Shown here piece by piece: positions 1-6,060 of a stretch of 13,176 bases of DNA. Numbering within the stretch: the first letter of the stretch is position 1; each line of letters begins with the position of its first letter. The position numbers were made by a program, and so were the translations under genes. The stretch is from NCBI GenBank assembly GCA_037440525.1, contig JBBITW010000098.1, positions 1 to 13,176 of the forward strand. Reading direction: 5' to 3'. Origin of the DNA: JBBITW01 sp037440525. Its GTDB lineage: Bacteria > Desulfobacterota > BSN033 > UBA1163. The notes below the pieces were generated by a model. It saw only the letters and a list, made by a program, of their open reading frames with translations. It was not told the DNA's origin and searched no databases.

Positions 1-313
1 CAACTTTCTACGGGTGTGGAGGGCAATTTTTTTACCCCCCTTACTTCCTCTCCCCCAATGAGACTGTGTCGTAATTCGACATAAGAAATGAAACCAAATA
101 CGGCTCGGTTGCAAGTCGTACCGACCCAACCTTCCCCCCGAAGGGTAGAGGGAAATTCTCAAAATTATTTTTGTGAAGCCCTATTTAAATATAACATATA
201 TTTAAAGAATTCAAACTAATACGAACATATTAAATATTTTAATATCATATGTTGCCATTATAAATTAATTATACTCTGGAGCAAAATTATTCCACTTCAA
301 TCAATGTGGAAAT
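1..313. other. Gene-free region with small inverted repeats, then AT-rich DNA
   Basis: No convincing reading frame is present. A GC-richer block holds three small inverted repeats: TGTCG/CGACA (67-71 with 77-81), TCGGT/ACCGA (105-109 with 120-124, 10-nt loop) and CCTTC/GAAGG (130-134 with 140-144, loop of five C). GGTTG at 107-111 could instead pair with CAACC at 127-131, so the second stem has an alternative partner. From about 160 to 313 the DNA is very AT-rich with no structure I can name. None of the stems is followed by a clean T-run, so I do not call a terminator. The block could be the tail of an element lying to the left, but nothing in the window shows that. Confidence 0.5.
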
Positions 314-342
314 TTGACAGAACTTTTTTATTTTCCTAAAAT
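314..342 (+). promoter_or_regulatory. Sigma-70-type promoter of the antitoxin island
   Basis: A perfect -35 box TTGACA (314-319) is followed after 17 nt by TAAAAT (337-342), one mismatch from the -10 consensus. The predicted start is near 349, about 17 nt ahead of the ATG at 366. This is the strongest promoter-like signal upstream of the two antitoxin genes, and it probably drives the whole island to about 1227. Confidence 0.65.
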
Positions 343-365
343 GATATCAGTACGATAAAAAATCT

Positions 366-656
366 ATGAGGGGACACAGATCAAAAATCAAAGGAGGAAT
401 AAGGGTAGCAAAAACAATCAAAGCACGATTTTCTAAAGGAATGATCGAACCCTTAGAAAAGGTAGACATCAAAGAAGGGGAAGAAATTACAATTAGTATT
501 TTAGAAGTTCCTTCTGGACTGGAAAAGAAGAGTTTCTCGGACGCTTTAAAGGCCACAGCTGGGGGTTTGAGAGACTTAATTGATTGTGACGAATTAAAGA
601 AAAACATATATAATGACCGCCTCATTTCTACCAGGCCAGAGGTTAAGATAAAATGA
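366..656 (+). CDS. DUF104 (AF2212-like) family antitoxin, probably orphan
   Basis: The protein matches my recollection of the DUF104 antitoxin family: a short beta-rich N-terminus (KTIKARFSKGMIEPLEKVD, residues 16-34), an acidic EGEE turn, then a helical tail ending DRLISTRPE. These proteins are small antitoxins normally encoded directly upstream of a VapC-type PIN ribonuclease, which they neutralise. No PIN gene follows here; the next gene is a different antitoxin. The start is odd. Family members usually begin at the equivalent of residue 15 (AKTIKA), and a textbook Shine-Dalgarno AAGGAGG (391-397) sits 7 nt before codon 14, but that codon is GTA (405-407), not a usual start. The only in-frame ATG upstream is at 366 and has no Shine-Dalgarno. 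Either translation starts at 366 or the native GTG start has been lost. The family call is fairly sure; activity is uncertain. Confidence 0.7.
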   Translation: MRGHRSKIKGGIRVAKTIKARFSKGMIEPLEKVDIKEGEEITISILEVPSGLEKKSFSDALKATAGGLRDLIDCDELKKNIYNDRLISTRPEVKIK

Positions 657-763
657 GATTAAAACAGAAAGAATGGGTGAAGAGTACAGGGTTTAATTAG
701 GTATTTAAAGATATATCTATGAAACCACATACAAAGAAAATAGGCAAAAGGAGGTTGATCACC

Positions 764-1036
764 ATGTCGAGGAGACTTGTTTTAGAATTCCCAAAAGATA
801 TGCCAGAGGAGCATCTTAAGGACAAAGATGTTTTAATTAAGGGTAGAGAAGGAGCTGTAATGGAGCTTCTCCGCAAGGGCAAAATATCCCAGTGCAGGGC
901 TGCCGAGCTTATGGGCATAAGCAGGCACGATTTAGTGGACTTAATGGCGAAGTACAATATACCTGTATTTGAAGCAGACTATAAAGAATTAAATGAAGGG
1001 CTAAAGAACCTGAAATCCGCTTTGGGAGGGAAATAG
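764..1036 (+). CDS. UPF0175 family antitoxin (helix-turn-helix)
   Basis: A 90-residue protein of the UPF0175 family, small helix-turn-helix proteins that act as antitoxins to DUF3368/PIN toxins. The N-terminal strand (RLVLEFPKDMPEE, residues 4-16) and the HTH with GKISQCRAAELMGISRHDLVDLM-like spacing (about residues 39-61) are the family hallmarks. I chose ATG 764 because AAGGAGG at 748-754 lies 9 nt upstream and the family starts at this point; an in-frame ATG at 719 would add 15 lysine-rich residues with no ribosome site of its own. The stop is 2 nt before the toxin remnant, the normal antitoxin-first arrangement. As the partner toxin is truncated, this gene probably survives as an orphan, perhaps still binding DNA. 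Confidence 0.8.
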   Translation: MSRRLVLEFPKDMPEEHLKDKDVLIKGREGAVMELLRKGKISQCRAAELMGISRHDLVDLMAKYNIPVFEADYKELNEGLKNLKSALGGK

Positions 1037-1038
1037 AA

Positions 1039-1227
1039 ATGATTGTGGCAGATTCTGGTCCACTAATCACTTTTGCCCGGGCTAGGAAATTAGATCTTAT
1101 AAGGCAGATAGTTAAAACCCTTGTCATCCCTGAAGGTGGAATCATGAAAAGGGTCAGGTCTACACATTTGACAAAATTTAAAATTGTAATCTTTTTTGTC
1201 TGGTATAGAATAGGAGTAAAGACCTAA
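1039..1227 (+). pseudogene. Truncated DUF3368/PIN-domain toxin remnant
   Basis: The first 33 or so residues (MIVADSGPLITFARARKLDL, then RQIVKTLVIPE) are the start of a DUF3368-type PIN-fold toxin: the beta-1 strand with the first metal-binding aspartate (D5), the S/T-GPLI turn, and the LVIPE strand that normally leads into the second acidic residue. Full-length relatives are roughly 150-170 residues. Here similarity stops near base 1135 and the frame runs on through unrelated sequence to a stop at 1225-1227, giving only 62 residues. The later catalytic acidic residues are therefore missing and the product should not be an active nuclease. A strong Shine-Dalgarno GGGAGGG (1024-1030) still precedes the ATG by 8 nt, and the gene follows its UPF0175 antitoxin by 2 nt. 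A dispersed repeat begins 26 nt beyond the stop, so the loss may have come with a rearrangement there. Confidence 0.75.
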
Positions 1228-1252
1228 AAAAGAGTGGTCAAACAAATTTAAA

Positions 1253-1314
1253 GCCCGCATTCGAAGGGTTTGCAGCCCTACCTCCACATCATTTCAGGAC
1301 TTTTTCAGAGCTCT
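1253..1314 (+). repeat. Dispersed hairpin repeat, copy A
   Basis: By hand alignment this 62-nt stretch matches copy B (13001-13063) in 56 of 63 columns with one gap. The shared blocks are CCGCATTCGAAGGGTTTG, CCTACCTCC, TCATTTCAGGA and TTTTTCAGAG. Its core can fold as a small hairpin, AGGGTT (1265-1270) with AGCCCT (1274-1279), around a 3-nt loop; the pairing keeps a T-G wobble where copy B has a normal pair. It lies between the truncated toxin and the tRNA. I see no inverted partner within 200 nt. The element resembles a REP-type repeat, but I cannot assign it to a known family. Confidence 0.7.
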
Positions 1315-1326
1315 CATTAAATACAT

Positions 1327-1356
1327 TTGACAGTTTCTAAAAGATTGTGATATTAA
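1327..1356 (+). promoter_or_regulatory. Promoter of tRNA-Arg
   Basis: TTGACA (1327-1332) matches the -35 consensus exactly. After 18 nt comes TATTAA (1351-1356), a weaker -10 box. The predicted start near 1363 leaves a leader of only about five bases before the mature tRNA end at 1368. The same promoter could read on into the small membrane protein gene at 1476, because no terminator is visible after the tRNA. Confidence 0.5.
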
Positions 1357-1367
1357 TTTAATATCAG

Positions 1368-1444
1368 GGGCGATTAGCTCAGTAGGATAGAGCGTTGGTC
1401 TCCGGAACCAAAGGTCGTGGGTTCAATTCCCGCATCGCCCGCCA
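1368..1444 (+). tRNA. tRNA-Arg (anticodon CCG), CCA encoded
   Basis: All cloverleaf parts are visible. The acceptor stem is GGGCGAT (1368-1374) with ATCGCCC (1434-1440). The D arm is GCTC/GAGC around AGTAGGATA. The anticodon stem TTGGT/ACCAA encloses the 7-nt loop CTCCGGA, giving anticodon CCG, which reads the arginine codon CGG. The variable loop is short, and the T arm GTGGG/CCCGC has loop TTCAATT. The discriminator base is G1441 and the CCA tail is encoded at 1442-1444. The gene stands alone, not in a tRNA cluster. CGG should be a minor codon in a genome this AT-rich. Confidence 0.96.
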
Positions 1445-1475
1445 ATTAATTTTTTAAATTTATGGGAATTTCATT

Positions 1476-1868
1476 ATGAAGAAAAGAATATATCTCTTTT
1501 TTACAGTTTTTTCTCTCCTGATTGTTTGTTTTGGTGTTTGGAATTTAAGAATTTTCAGCCAAACCAATCATAAAAAGATAATAGAGATAAAGATTCAATT
1601 GGCATTTGCCCAATCCACTGAAGATGAAGAGAGGAGAGCCGGAAAAGATTCCTATGAGATTTCGCTTTTAAAACAGATTAAGACAAAAGTGGATGGGTGG
1701 TTGAAGTCACTTAATGAAAGAATTGAGCGTGAAGATATAACACGTTTTGAAGTTCGATTCTTAGAAATTTTAAGAAATATCTTAGAGTGGGTTAAAGAGA
1801 AGATCGATGCGAGAATCAAGGCAGATGAAGAGAAAAAGAAAAATAGCAGAAGAGAAGAAATAATATAA
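1476..1868 (+). CDS. Small membrane-anchored or exported protein of unknown function
   Basis: I do not recognise this 130-residue protein. Residues 1-4 are basic (MKKR) and about 5-24 form one hydrophobic segment, fitting either an uncleaved signal anchor or a signal peptide; an A-F-A-Q stretch near residues 43-46 is a possible but poorly placed cleavage site. The remainder is highly charged and helical, rich in E, K and R (about 50-130), with a likely amphipathic or coiled-coil tail ending in a run of lysines and glutamates. No cysteine pair, lipobox or enzyme motif is evident. The stop codon overlaps the start of the next gene by one base (TAATG), so the two are probably co-translated. GGGAA lies about 8 nt before the ATG as a weak ribosome site. 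The topology suggests a periplasm-facing tail anchored in the inner membrane, which is inference. Confidence 0.65.
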   Translation: MKKRIYLFFTVFSLLIVCFGVWNLRIFSQTNHKKIIEIKIQLAFAQSTEDEERRAGKDSYEISLLKQIKTKVDGWLKSLNERIEREDITRFEVRFLEILRNILEWVKEKIDARIKADEEKKKNSRREEII

Positions 1869-2503
1869 TGAAAGAGGAAAAGGTATTTATTCAATCAGGA
1901 TCCCTTAGGTTAGAGGGTCTCATAAACTTTGATGAGACCATTTCTTTTAAAGGAGGAGCTGTATTCTTCCACCCCCATCCTCAATATGGTGGGGATATGT
2001 ATAATTCAGTAATAGATACTGCTGTTAAGGTTGCAGCTCGAGAAGGATTTTCAACCCTCCGTTTTAACTTCCGGGGGGTAGGGAAGAGTGAAGGATCATA
2101 TAGTGAAGGGATTGGAGAAAGGGAAGATGTTGAGTCTGCAATCGAATATCTTGCTAATAAATTAAAAAATCATGATGCACATCTTATCCTTGTAGGGTAT
2201 TCCTTTGGTTCATGGATGTGCCTTCATAATTTTGTCAGTGATGTAAGAGTCAAGGGGATGGTAGCAATTGCCCCACCTTTAGAACTCTATGATTTCAAAA
2301 TCCTGGAGGGATGTAAAAAGAAAAAGCTTTTTATTGCTGGTAGCAATGACTTATGGTGTCCCAATCATTTGTTAGAGGAATGGTTTAGTAGACTCGATGA
2401 ACCAAAATCCTTAAAAATCATTGAAGGTGCAGATCACTTCTTTTTCTTCCATAGCAATTTACTCATAGAACCTCTTAAGGAGTTCTTCAGTTCAGATTTT
2501 TGA
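1868..2503 (+). CDS. Alpha/beta hydrolase (serine hydrolase)
   Basis: A 211-residue minimal alpha/beta hydrolase of the dienelactone-hydrolase/esterase-like type without a cap domain. The oxyanion-region motif FFHPHPQYGG (33-42) precedes the conserved RFNFRGVGKSEG (65-76). The nucleophile elbow is G-Y-S-F-G-S with Ser112. The likely acid is Asp161 (GSNDLWCP) and the catalytic histidine is His190 (GADHFF), so the triad is complete and in the normal order. There is no signal peptide, so it should be cytoplasmic. Relatives with the HPHP...GG and RFNFRG motifs are mostly uncharacterised hydrolases; the substrate is unknown, with carboxylic esters or thioesters the safe guess. The start overlaps the stop of the upstream small membrane protein. 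It ends 27 nt from the oppositely oriented LPS kinase gene. Confidence 0.85.
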   Translation: MKEEKVFIQSGSLRLEGLINFDETISFKGGAVFFHPHPQYGGDMYNSVIDTAVKVAAREGFSTLRFNFRGVGKSEGSYSEGIGEREDVESAIEYLANKLKNHDAHLILVGYSFGSWMCLHNFVSDVRVKGMVAIAPPLELYDFKILEGCKKKKLFIAGSNDLWCPNHLLEEWFSRLDEPKSLKIIEGADHFFFFHSNLLIEPLKEFFSSDF

Positions 2504-2530
2504 AATATATTTTCTATTTTTAGAGGCAAT

Positions 2531-3397
2531 TTAAAACCTGTGTATAAATTCTCCTAATCTCCATCCAAATCGGGAAAAAAAGGAACGGACGCTATAAATT
2601 AGAAGGGCCTTTCTCATTTCCTCCTTTATATTTTTATCCTCTCCTGCATATGCATTGAAGAAACGCATACGGTCTGTCCATGTAATTGGAAGACCAAGGC
2701 GTTTCCACTTTTCTACCGATCGGTTAAGTCGAAGAAGATTTTTCAATCTTTTTTTTGTTGAAAGCTTCTCCCTTCTATAGGAGCGATCAAAATCTATGAT
2801 TAAAAGCTTATCTCCAGCTACAAGTATATTTCTGAGCTGGAGGTCTTCATGAGAGAAACCTGCCTGATGGAAGTCTCTGATAATTAGACCCAGAGATCGG
2901 ATAATCTTTCGTTTAGAGAGAAGATTTTCTTGGGAGGGTTTATTGCCAAGCTCTTTCAAATATTGAATCAAATCCTTTGAATCGGGTATTTCAAGGGAGA
3001 GTAGAAAAGCCCTGTAAAAGGGACCAAAGACAAATTGATGTATTGCACCAACAGGTTGAATAGTTGGGATTCCACATGACCTGATCTCTTCAGTAAGGAG
3101 CAATTCTTGAAAAGATCTCGATCCAAAGAGATAAAGATTTCGGGTAATTTTACTTAATAAACCCCCATGCCAATACTGACGGAAGACAATCCTTTTTCCA
3201 TCCTCCATTACCATGGTGGGATGTGGGATTCTACCGATTAAATAATGGGTCCTTTCTTTGTTCTTTTTCAAAAAATTTTCTATATCTTCTATTCCTTTTT
3301 TTAAAAGGAGTTCTTTATATTCTTCATGAAGAAGTAGGTAGGTTTTACCCATCTTAATCAAGGAGAATGTAGGTGGGATAAGAATCTTTTTTATCAT
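2531..3397 (-). CDS. LPS-core kinase, Kdo/WaaP family
   Basis: A 288-residue protein with the compact kinase fold of the Kdo kinase/WaaP family, which phosphorylates Kdo or heptose in the inner core of lipopolysaccharide on the cytoplasmic face of the inner membrane using ATP. Early on there is a VFRQYWHGGLL stretch (71-81), the glycine-containing ATP-binding region seen in KdkA-like proteins (R-x-Y-x-x-G-G). The catalytic loop is HEDLQLRNIL (183-192), with Asp185 as base and Asn190 for metal. The DFG-equivalent is IDFDRS (201-206), with Asp202. The tail is basic and includes NLLRLNRSVEKW, as in KdkA proteins. The exact sugar target cannot be read from sequence. It is a single-gene transcript between two convergent or divergent neighbours. 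No Shine-Dalgarno lies at normal distance, and the promoter sits almost on the start codon. Confidence 0.8.
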   Translation of the reverse strand: MIKKILIPPTFSLIKMGKTYLLLHEEYKELLLKKGIEDIENFLKKNKERTHYLIGRIPHPTMVMEDGKRIVFRQYWHGGLLSKITRNLYLFGSRSFQELLLTEEIRSCGIPTIQPVGAIHQFVFGPFYRAFLLSLEIPDSKDLIQYLKELGNKPSQENLLSKRKIIRSLGLIIRDFHQAGFSHEDLQLRNILVAGDKLLIIDFDRSYRREKLSTKKRLKNLLRLNRSVEKWKRLGLPITWTDRMRFFNAYAGEDKNIKEEMRKALLIYSVRSFFSRFGWRLGEFIHRF

Positions 3398-3405
3398 CCT
3401 GGTTT

Positions 3406-3434
3406 AAATTAAAAGAATCTTTTATTTTTGTCAA
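3406..3434 (-). promoter_or_regulatory. Promoter of the LPS kinase gene (near-leaderless)
   Basis: On the minus strand TTGACA (3429-3434) is followed after 17 nt by TAATTT (3406-3411). The -35 box is perfect and the -10 box is weak. The predicted start is near 3399, only a couple of bases from the ATG at 3397-3395, which would give a leaderless or almost leaderless mRNA. This would explain the absence of a spaced Shine-Dalgarno. Confidence 0.45.
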
Positions 3435-3485
3435 TCTGAGAGGTTTAGTAATTAGTTGAATGATCAAATGTTAAATAATTATGAT

Positions 3486-3512
3486 TTGACAAGCAATATT
3501 CTTTATTATAAT
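3486..3512 (+). promoter_or_regulatory. Promoter of the gatB operon
   Basis: Both boxes are perfect, TTGACA (3486-3491) and TATAAT (3507-3512), but the spacer is only 15 nt; reading the -35 as TTTGAC gives 16. The predicted start is near 3519, leaving a leader of about 29 nt with the gatB ribosome site AGGAG at 3537-3541. It is the only promoter-like signal I see ahead of the four-gene run to 7996. Confidence 0.5.
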
Positions 3513-3547
3513 TTTAAAAGAAAATTTAAGAAAATCAGGAGAGTCCA

Positions 3548-4987
3548 ATGGAATATGAACCTGTAATTGGTTTAGAAGTTCATGCTCAATTGCTTACAAA
3601 GTCAAAAATCTTCTGTGCCTGTTCTACTGCCTTCGGGGAAGAGCCAAATACTTTAACCTGTCCAGTTTGCACAGGCCAGCCTGGTTCTCTTCCGGTTGTA
3701 AATAGAAAGGCAGTAGAATATGCAATTAAACTTGGACTTGCAACAAATTGCAGGATAGCTCCTTATAGCCTTTTTGCTCGGAAGAATTATTTTTATCCTG
3801 ATCTTCCAAAAGGATATCAGATATCAATGTATGAGTATCCACTGGCAGAAAATGGCTATATAGAGATTAGTGTCGATGGGCAAAAGAAAAGAATTAAAAT
3901 CATCAGAATTCATATGGAAGAGGATGCAGGGAAACTCAAACACGGTGAGACAATTGAGACATTGCCATTTAGCTATGTAGATTTTAACAGAACAGGTATC
4001 CCACTTCTTGAAATTGTAAGTGGCCCTGATATAAGGTCTCCAGGGGAGGCCGGAGAATATTTAAGAAGACTTAGAGCTATCCTTCAATATCTTGAAATTT
4101 CAACTGGCAACATGGAAGAGGGAAGCTTTCGTTGCGACGCCAATGTCTCTGTTAGACCAAAAGGACAAAAAGAGTTTGGAACAAGGACAGAATTGAAAAA
4201 TATGAATTCATTTCGGCATGTAGAAAAGGCGCTGGAATACGAAATTAAGCGTCAGATCTCAATCTTAGAAGATGGTGAAAAGGTAATACAGGAGACAAGA
4301 TTATGGAATGCAGATCAGGGGATTACAGAACCTATGAGGGGGAAGGAGGAAGCTCATGACTATCGCTATTTTCCAGATCCCGACCTCGTTCCATTACGAA
4401 TCGATGAAGGGTGGATAGAAGCGATCAGGAAGACCCTCCCCGAACTCCCTATCCAGAAAAAGGAGCGATTTGTCAGGGAGTACGGAATTCCTGAATACGA
4501 TGCCGAGATCCTTACACTGACAAAACCTCTTTCAGACTATTATGAAGAGACAGTGAAGCTATTTCCTGAGCCCAAGATAGTAAGCAACTGGATTATGGGG
4601 GATCTGCTCAGGGAGCTTAAGAGGGATGAGAGGGAGATTGAAGAATGCCCTGTCACACCAGAGCATCTTGCCAGGATGCTCTCCATGATTAAGGATGGGA
4701 CGATCAGCGGGAGGATCGCAAAGGATGTCTTCGATGAGATGTATAAAACTGGAGATATGCCCGAAAATATTGTCAGAGAAAAGGGATGGATACAAATACT
4801 CGATCAAGATGAGATTGAAAAGGCGATACAAATTGTAATGGAAGAGAACAAAAAGCAGGTGGAAGATTATTTAAAGGGTAAGGAGAAGATATTTGGTTTC
4901 CTCGTGGGAGAGGTGATGAAGAAGACAAAGGGAAAGGCTAATCCCAAACTGGTTAATGAGTTACTTAGGAAGAAATTGAAGGGTTGA
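3548..4987 (+). CDS. gatB: Aspartyl/glutamyl-tRNA amidotransferase subunit B
   Basis: GatB is the tRNA-binding and kinase/amidation subunit of GatCAB, which converts Glu-tRNA-Gln and/or Asp-tRNA-Asn to the correct amide form with ATP and glutamine-derived ammonia. The 479-residue length is typical. The start motif EPVIGLEVHAQL (4-15) is diagnostic. The zinc-site cysteines are C23, C25, C38 and C41 (CAC...CPVC). NYFYPDLPKGYQISMYEYPL and the acidic IHMEEDAGKL follow, then GSFRCDANVSVRP and RTELKNMNSFR. The C-terminal YqeY-like tail ends in FLVGEVMKKTKGKANP and a helix that grips the tRNA D-loop. AGGAG at 3537-3541 is 6 nt before the ATG. gatA and gatC are not in the window, so the complex is encoded at separate loci. 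It heads a run with mtnA that has no evident functional tie to it. Confidence 0.97.
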   Translation: MEYEPVIGLEVHAQLLTKSKIFCACSTAFGEEPNTLTCPVCTGQPGSLPVVNRKAVEYAIKLGLATNCRIAPYSLFARKNYFYPDLPKGYQISMYEYPLAENGYIEISVDGQKKRIKIIRIHMEEDAGKLKHGETIETLPFSYVDFNRTGIPLLEIVSGPDIRSPGEAGEYLRRLRAILQYLEISTGNMEEGSFRCDANVSVRPKGQKEFGTRTELKNMNSFRHVEKALEYEIKRQISILEDGEKVIQETRLWNADQGITEPMRGKEEAHDYRYFPDPDLVPLRIDEGWIEAIRKTLPELPIQKKERFVREYGIPEYDAEILTLTKPLSDYYEETVKLFPEPKIVSNWIMGDLLRELKRDEREIEECPVTPEHLARMLSMIKDGTISGRIAKDVFDEMYKTGDMPENIVREKGWIQILDQDEIEKAIQIVMEENKKQVEDYLKGKEKIFGFLVGEVMKKTKGKANPKLVNELLRKKLKG

Positions 4988-5022
4988 GGAACTTTTTCAA
5001 TCGATCTTCACATGGTGATTGG

Positions 5023-6060
5023 ATGAAGTTCAATACTATCGAGTGGAAAAGGGATCATATCAAGATTTTGGACCAAAGGAGACTTCCCCTTGAGGTCCAT
5101 TATTTAATTTGCAGGAACGTGTCTTCCCTTATTAAGGCTATAAATTCAATGGCTATACGGGGTGCACCAGCCCTTGGAGTTGCAGGGGCTATGGGTATAG
5201 CTTTATCTGCAAAAAAGATTCGGACAAAAAACCCGAAAATCTTTAAAGAAGAGATCATTAAGGTTTGCCATAATATAGCTCAAACCAGACCTACAGCAAT
5301 CAATCTCTTCTGGGCCATCAAAAGAATGGAGAGGATAATAGAAGAGAGTTTTCTGAATATTGAAGAGGCAAAAATCAAACTGGAAGAAGAGGCACTCAAA
5401 ATCTATGAGGAGGATATTGAGATTAATAGAATGATAGGAGAAGTGGGTAAGAATCTCATCCAGGACGGATCAGGAGTCCTTACCCACTGTAATGCAGGAG
5501 CCCTCGCAACAGCAGGCCATGGAACAGCGCTTGGTGTAATCTATACTGCCTGGGAAGAGGGAAAGAGATTTCATGTCTATGTTGATGAAACCCGCCCCAT
5601 GCTTCAGGGAGCAAGGTTGACCGCCTGGGAACTTAGTCAGGCAAAAATCCCACTGACCGTCTTGACAGATAATATGGCAGGCTGGTTAATGAAAAAAGGG
5701 AAGATAAATCTCATAATGGTTGGGGCGGATCGAATCGCAGCAAATGGAGATGTTGCCAACAAGATCGGAACATATAGCCTTGCTGTTTTAGGCAATTATC
5801 ATAATATCCCATTTTATGTGATTGCACCAACCTCTACCATTGACCTCCAGATAGAATCTGGGGATGGAATTCCTATTGAAGAGAGGTCTTCAAAAGAAGT
5901 TACTCATTTGGGTTCAAAAAGAATTCTTCCAAAGGGAGTAAATGTTTTCAATCCTGCCTTTGATGTCACCCCTCATAAACTTATCAGTGCCATCATTACT
6001 GAGAGAGGTATTTTAAGGAAACCCTATGAAGAGGCATTAAAGAGAATAAAGGAATTATGA
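5023..6060 (+). CDS. mtnA: S-methyl-5-thioribose-1-phosphate isomerase
   Basis: MtnA converts methylthioribose-1-phosphate to methylthioribulose-1-phosphate in methionine salvage; some MtnA enzymes also act on 5-deoxyribose-1-phosphate. The protein belongs to the eIF2B-alpha/MtnA isomerase family. It has the N-terminal IEWKRDHIKILDQRRLP, the MAIRGAPALG substrate loop, the catalytic cysteine in LTHCNAGALAT (Cys156 from my start), ETRPMLQGARLT, and the catalytic aspartate in VGADRIAANGDVANKIGTY (Asp236). I chose ATG 5023: GGTGAT (5014-5019) at 3 nt is the 3' half of the extended anti-16S match GGAGGTGAT at correct register, and the family begins MKFNTIEW. A TTG at 4984 would overlap gatB and add 13 unconserved residues. 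The result is 345 residues, the normal size. It overlaps the next gene by ATGA. Confidence 0.92.
   Translation: MKFNTIEWKRDHIKILDQRRLPLEVHYLICRNVSSLIKAINSMAIRGAPALGVAGAMGIALSAKKIRTKNPKIFKEEIIKVCHNIAQTRPTAINLFWAIKRMERIIEESFLNIEEAKIKLEEEALKIYEEDIEINRMIGEVGKNLIQDGSGVLTHCNAGALATAGHGTALGVIYTAWEEGKRFHVYVDETRPMLQGARLTAWELSQAKIPLTVLTDNMAGWLMKKGKINLIMVGADRIAANGDVANKIGTYSLAVLGNYHNIPFYVIAPTSTIDLQIESGDGIPIEERSSKEVTHLGSKRILPKGVNVFNPAFDVTPHKLISAIITERGILRKPYEEALKRIKEL

Noticed and set aside
347..625. 92-residue minus-strand frame opposite the DUF104 antitoxin
   Set aside because: It is the mirror of a recognisable family on the plus strand, with no start signal.
1368..1444. tRNA-Arg as an integration site for a mobile island
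   Set aside because: No integrase gene and no duplicate of the tRNA 3' end could be found in the window.
3398..3547. SAM or T-box riboswitch ahead of gatB-mtnA-SAM hydrolase
   Set aside because: The leader after the predicted start is only about 29 nt and AT-rich; no conserved riboswitch core is visible.
4984..5022. TTG start for mtnA overlapping gatB
   Set aside because: The added 13 residues are not part of the family pattern and a better ribosome site serves ATG 5023.
5023..6060. Ribose-1,5-bisphosphate isomerase or eIF2B-like protein instead of MtnA
   Set aside because: The N-terminal IEWK...ILDQ..LP and GARLTAWEL motifs are those of MtnA, and the neighbours concern SAM.
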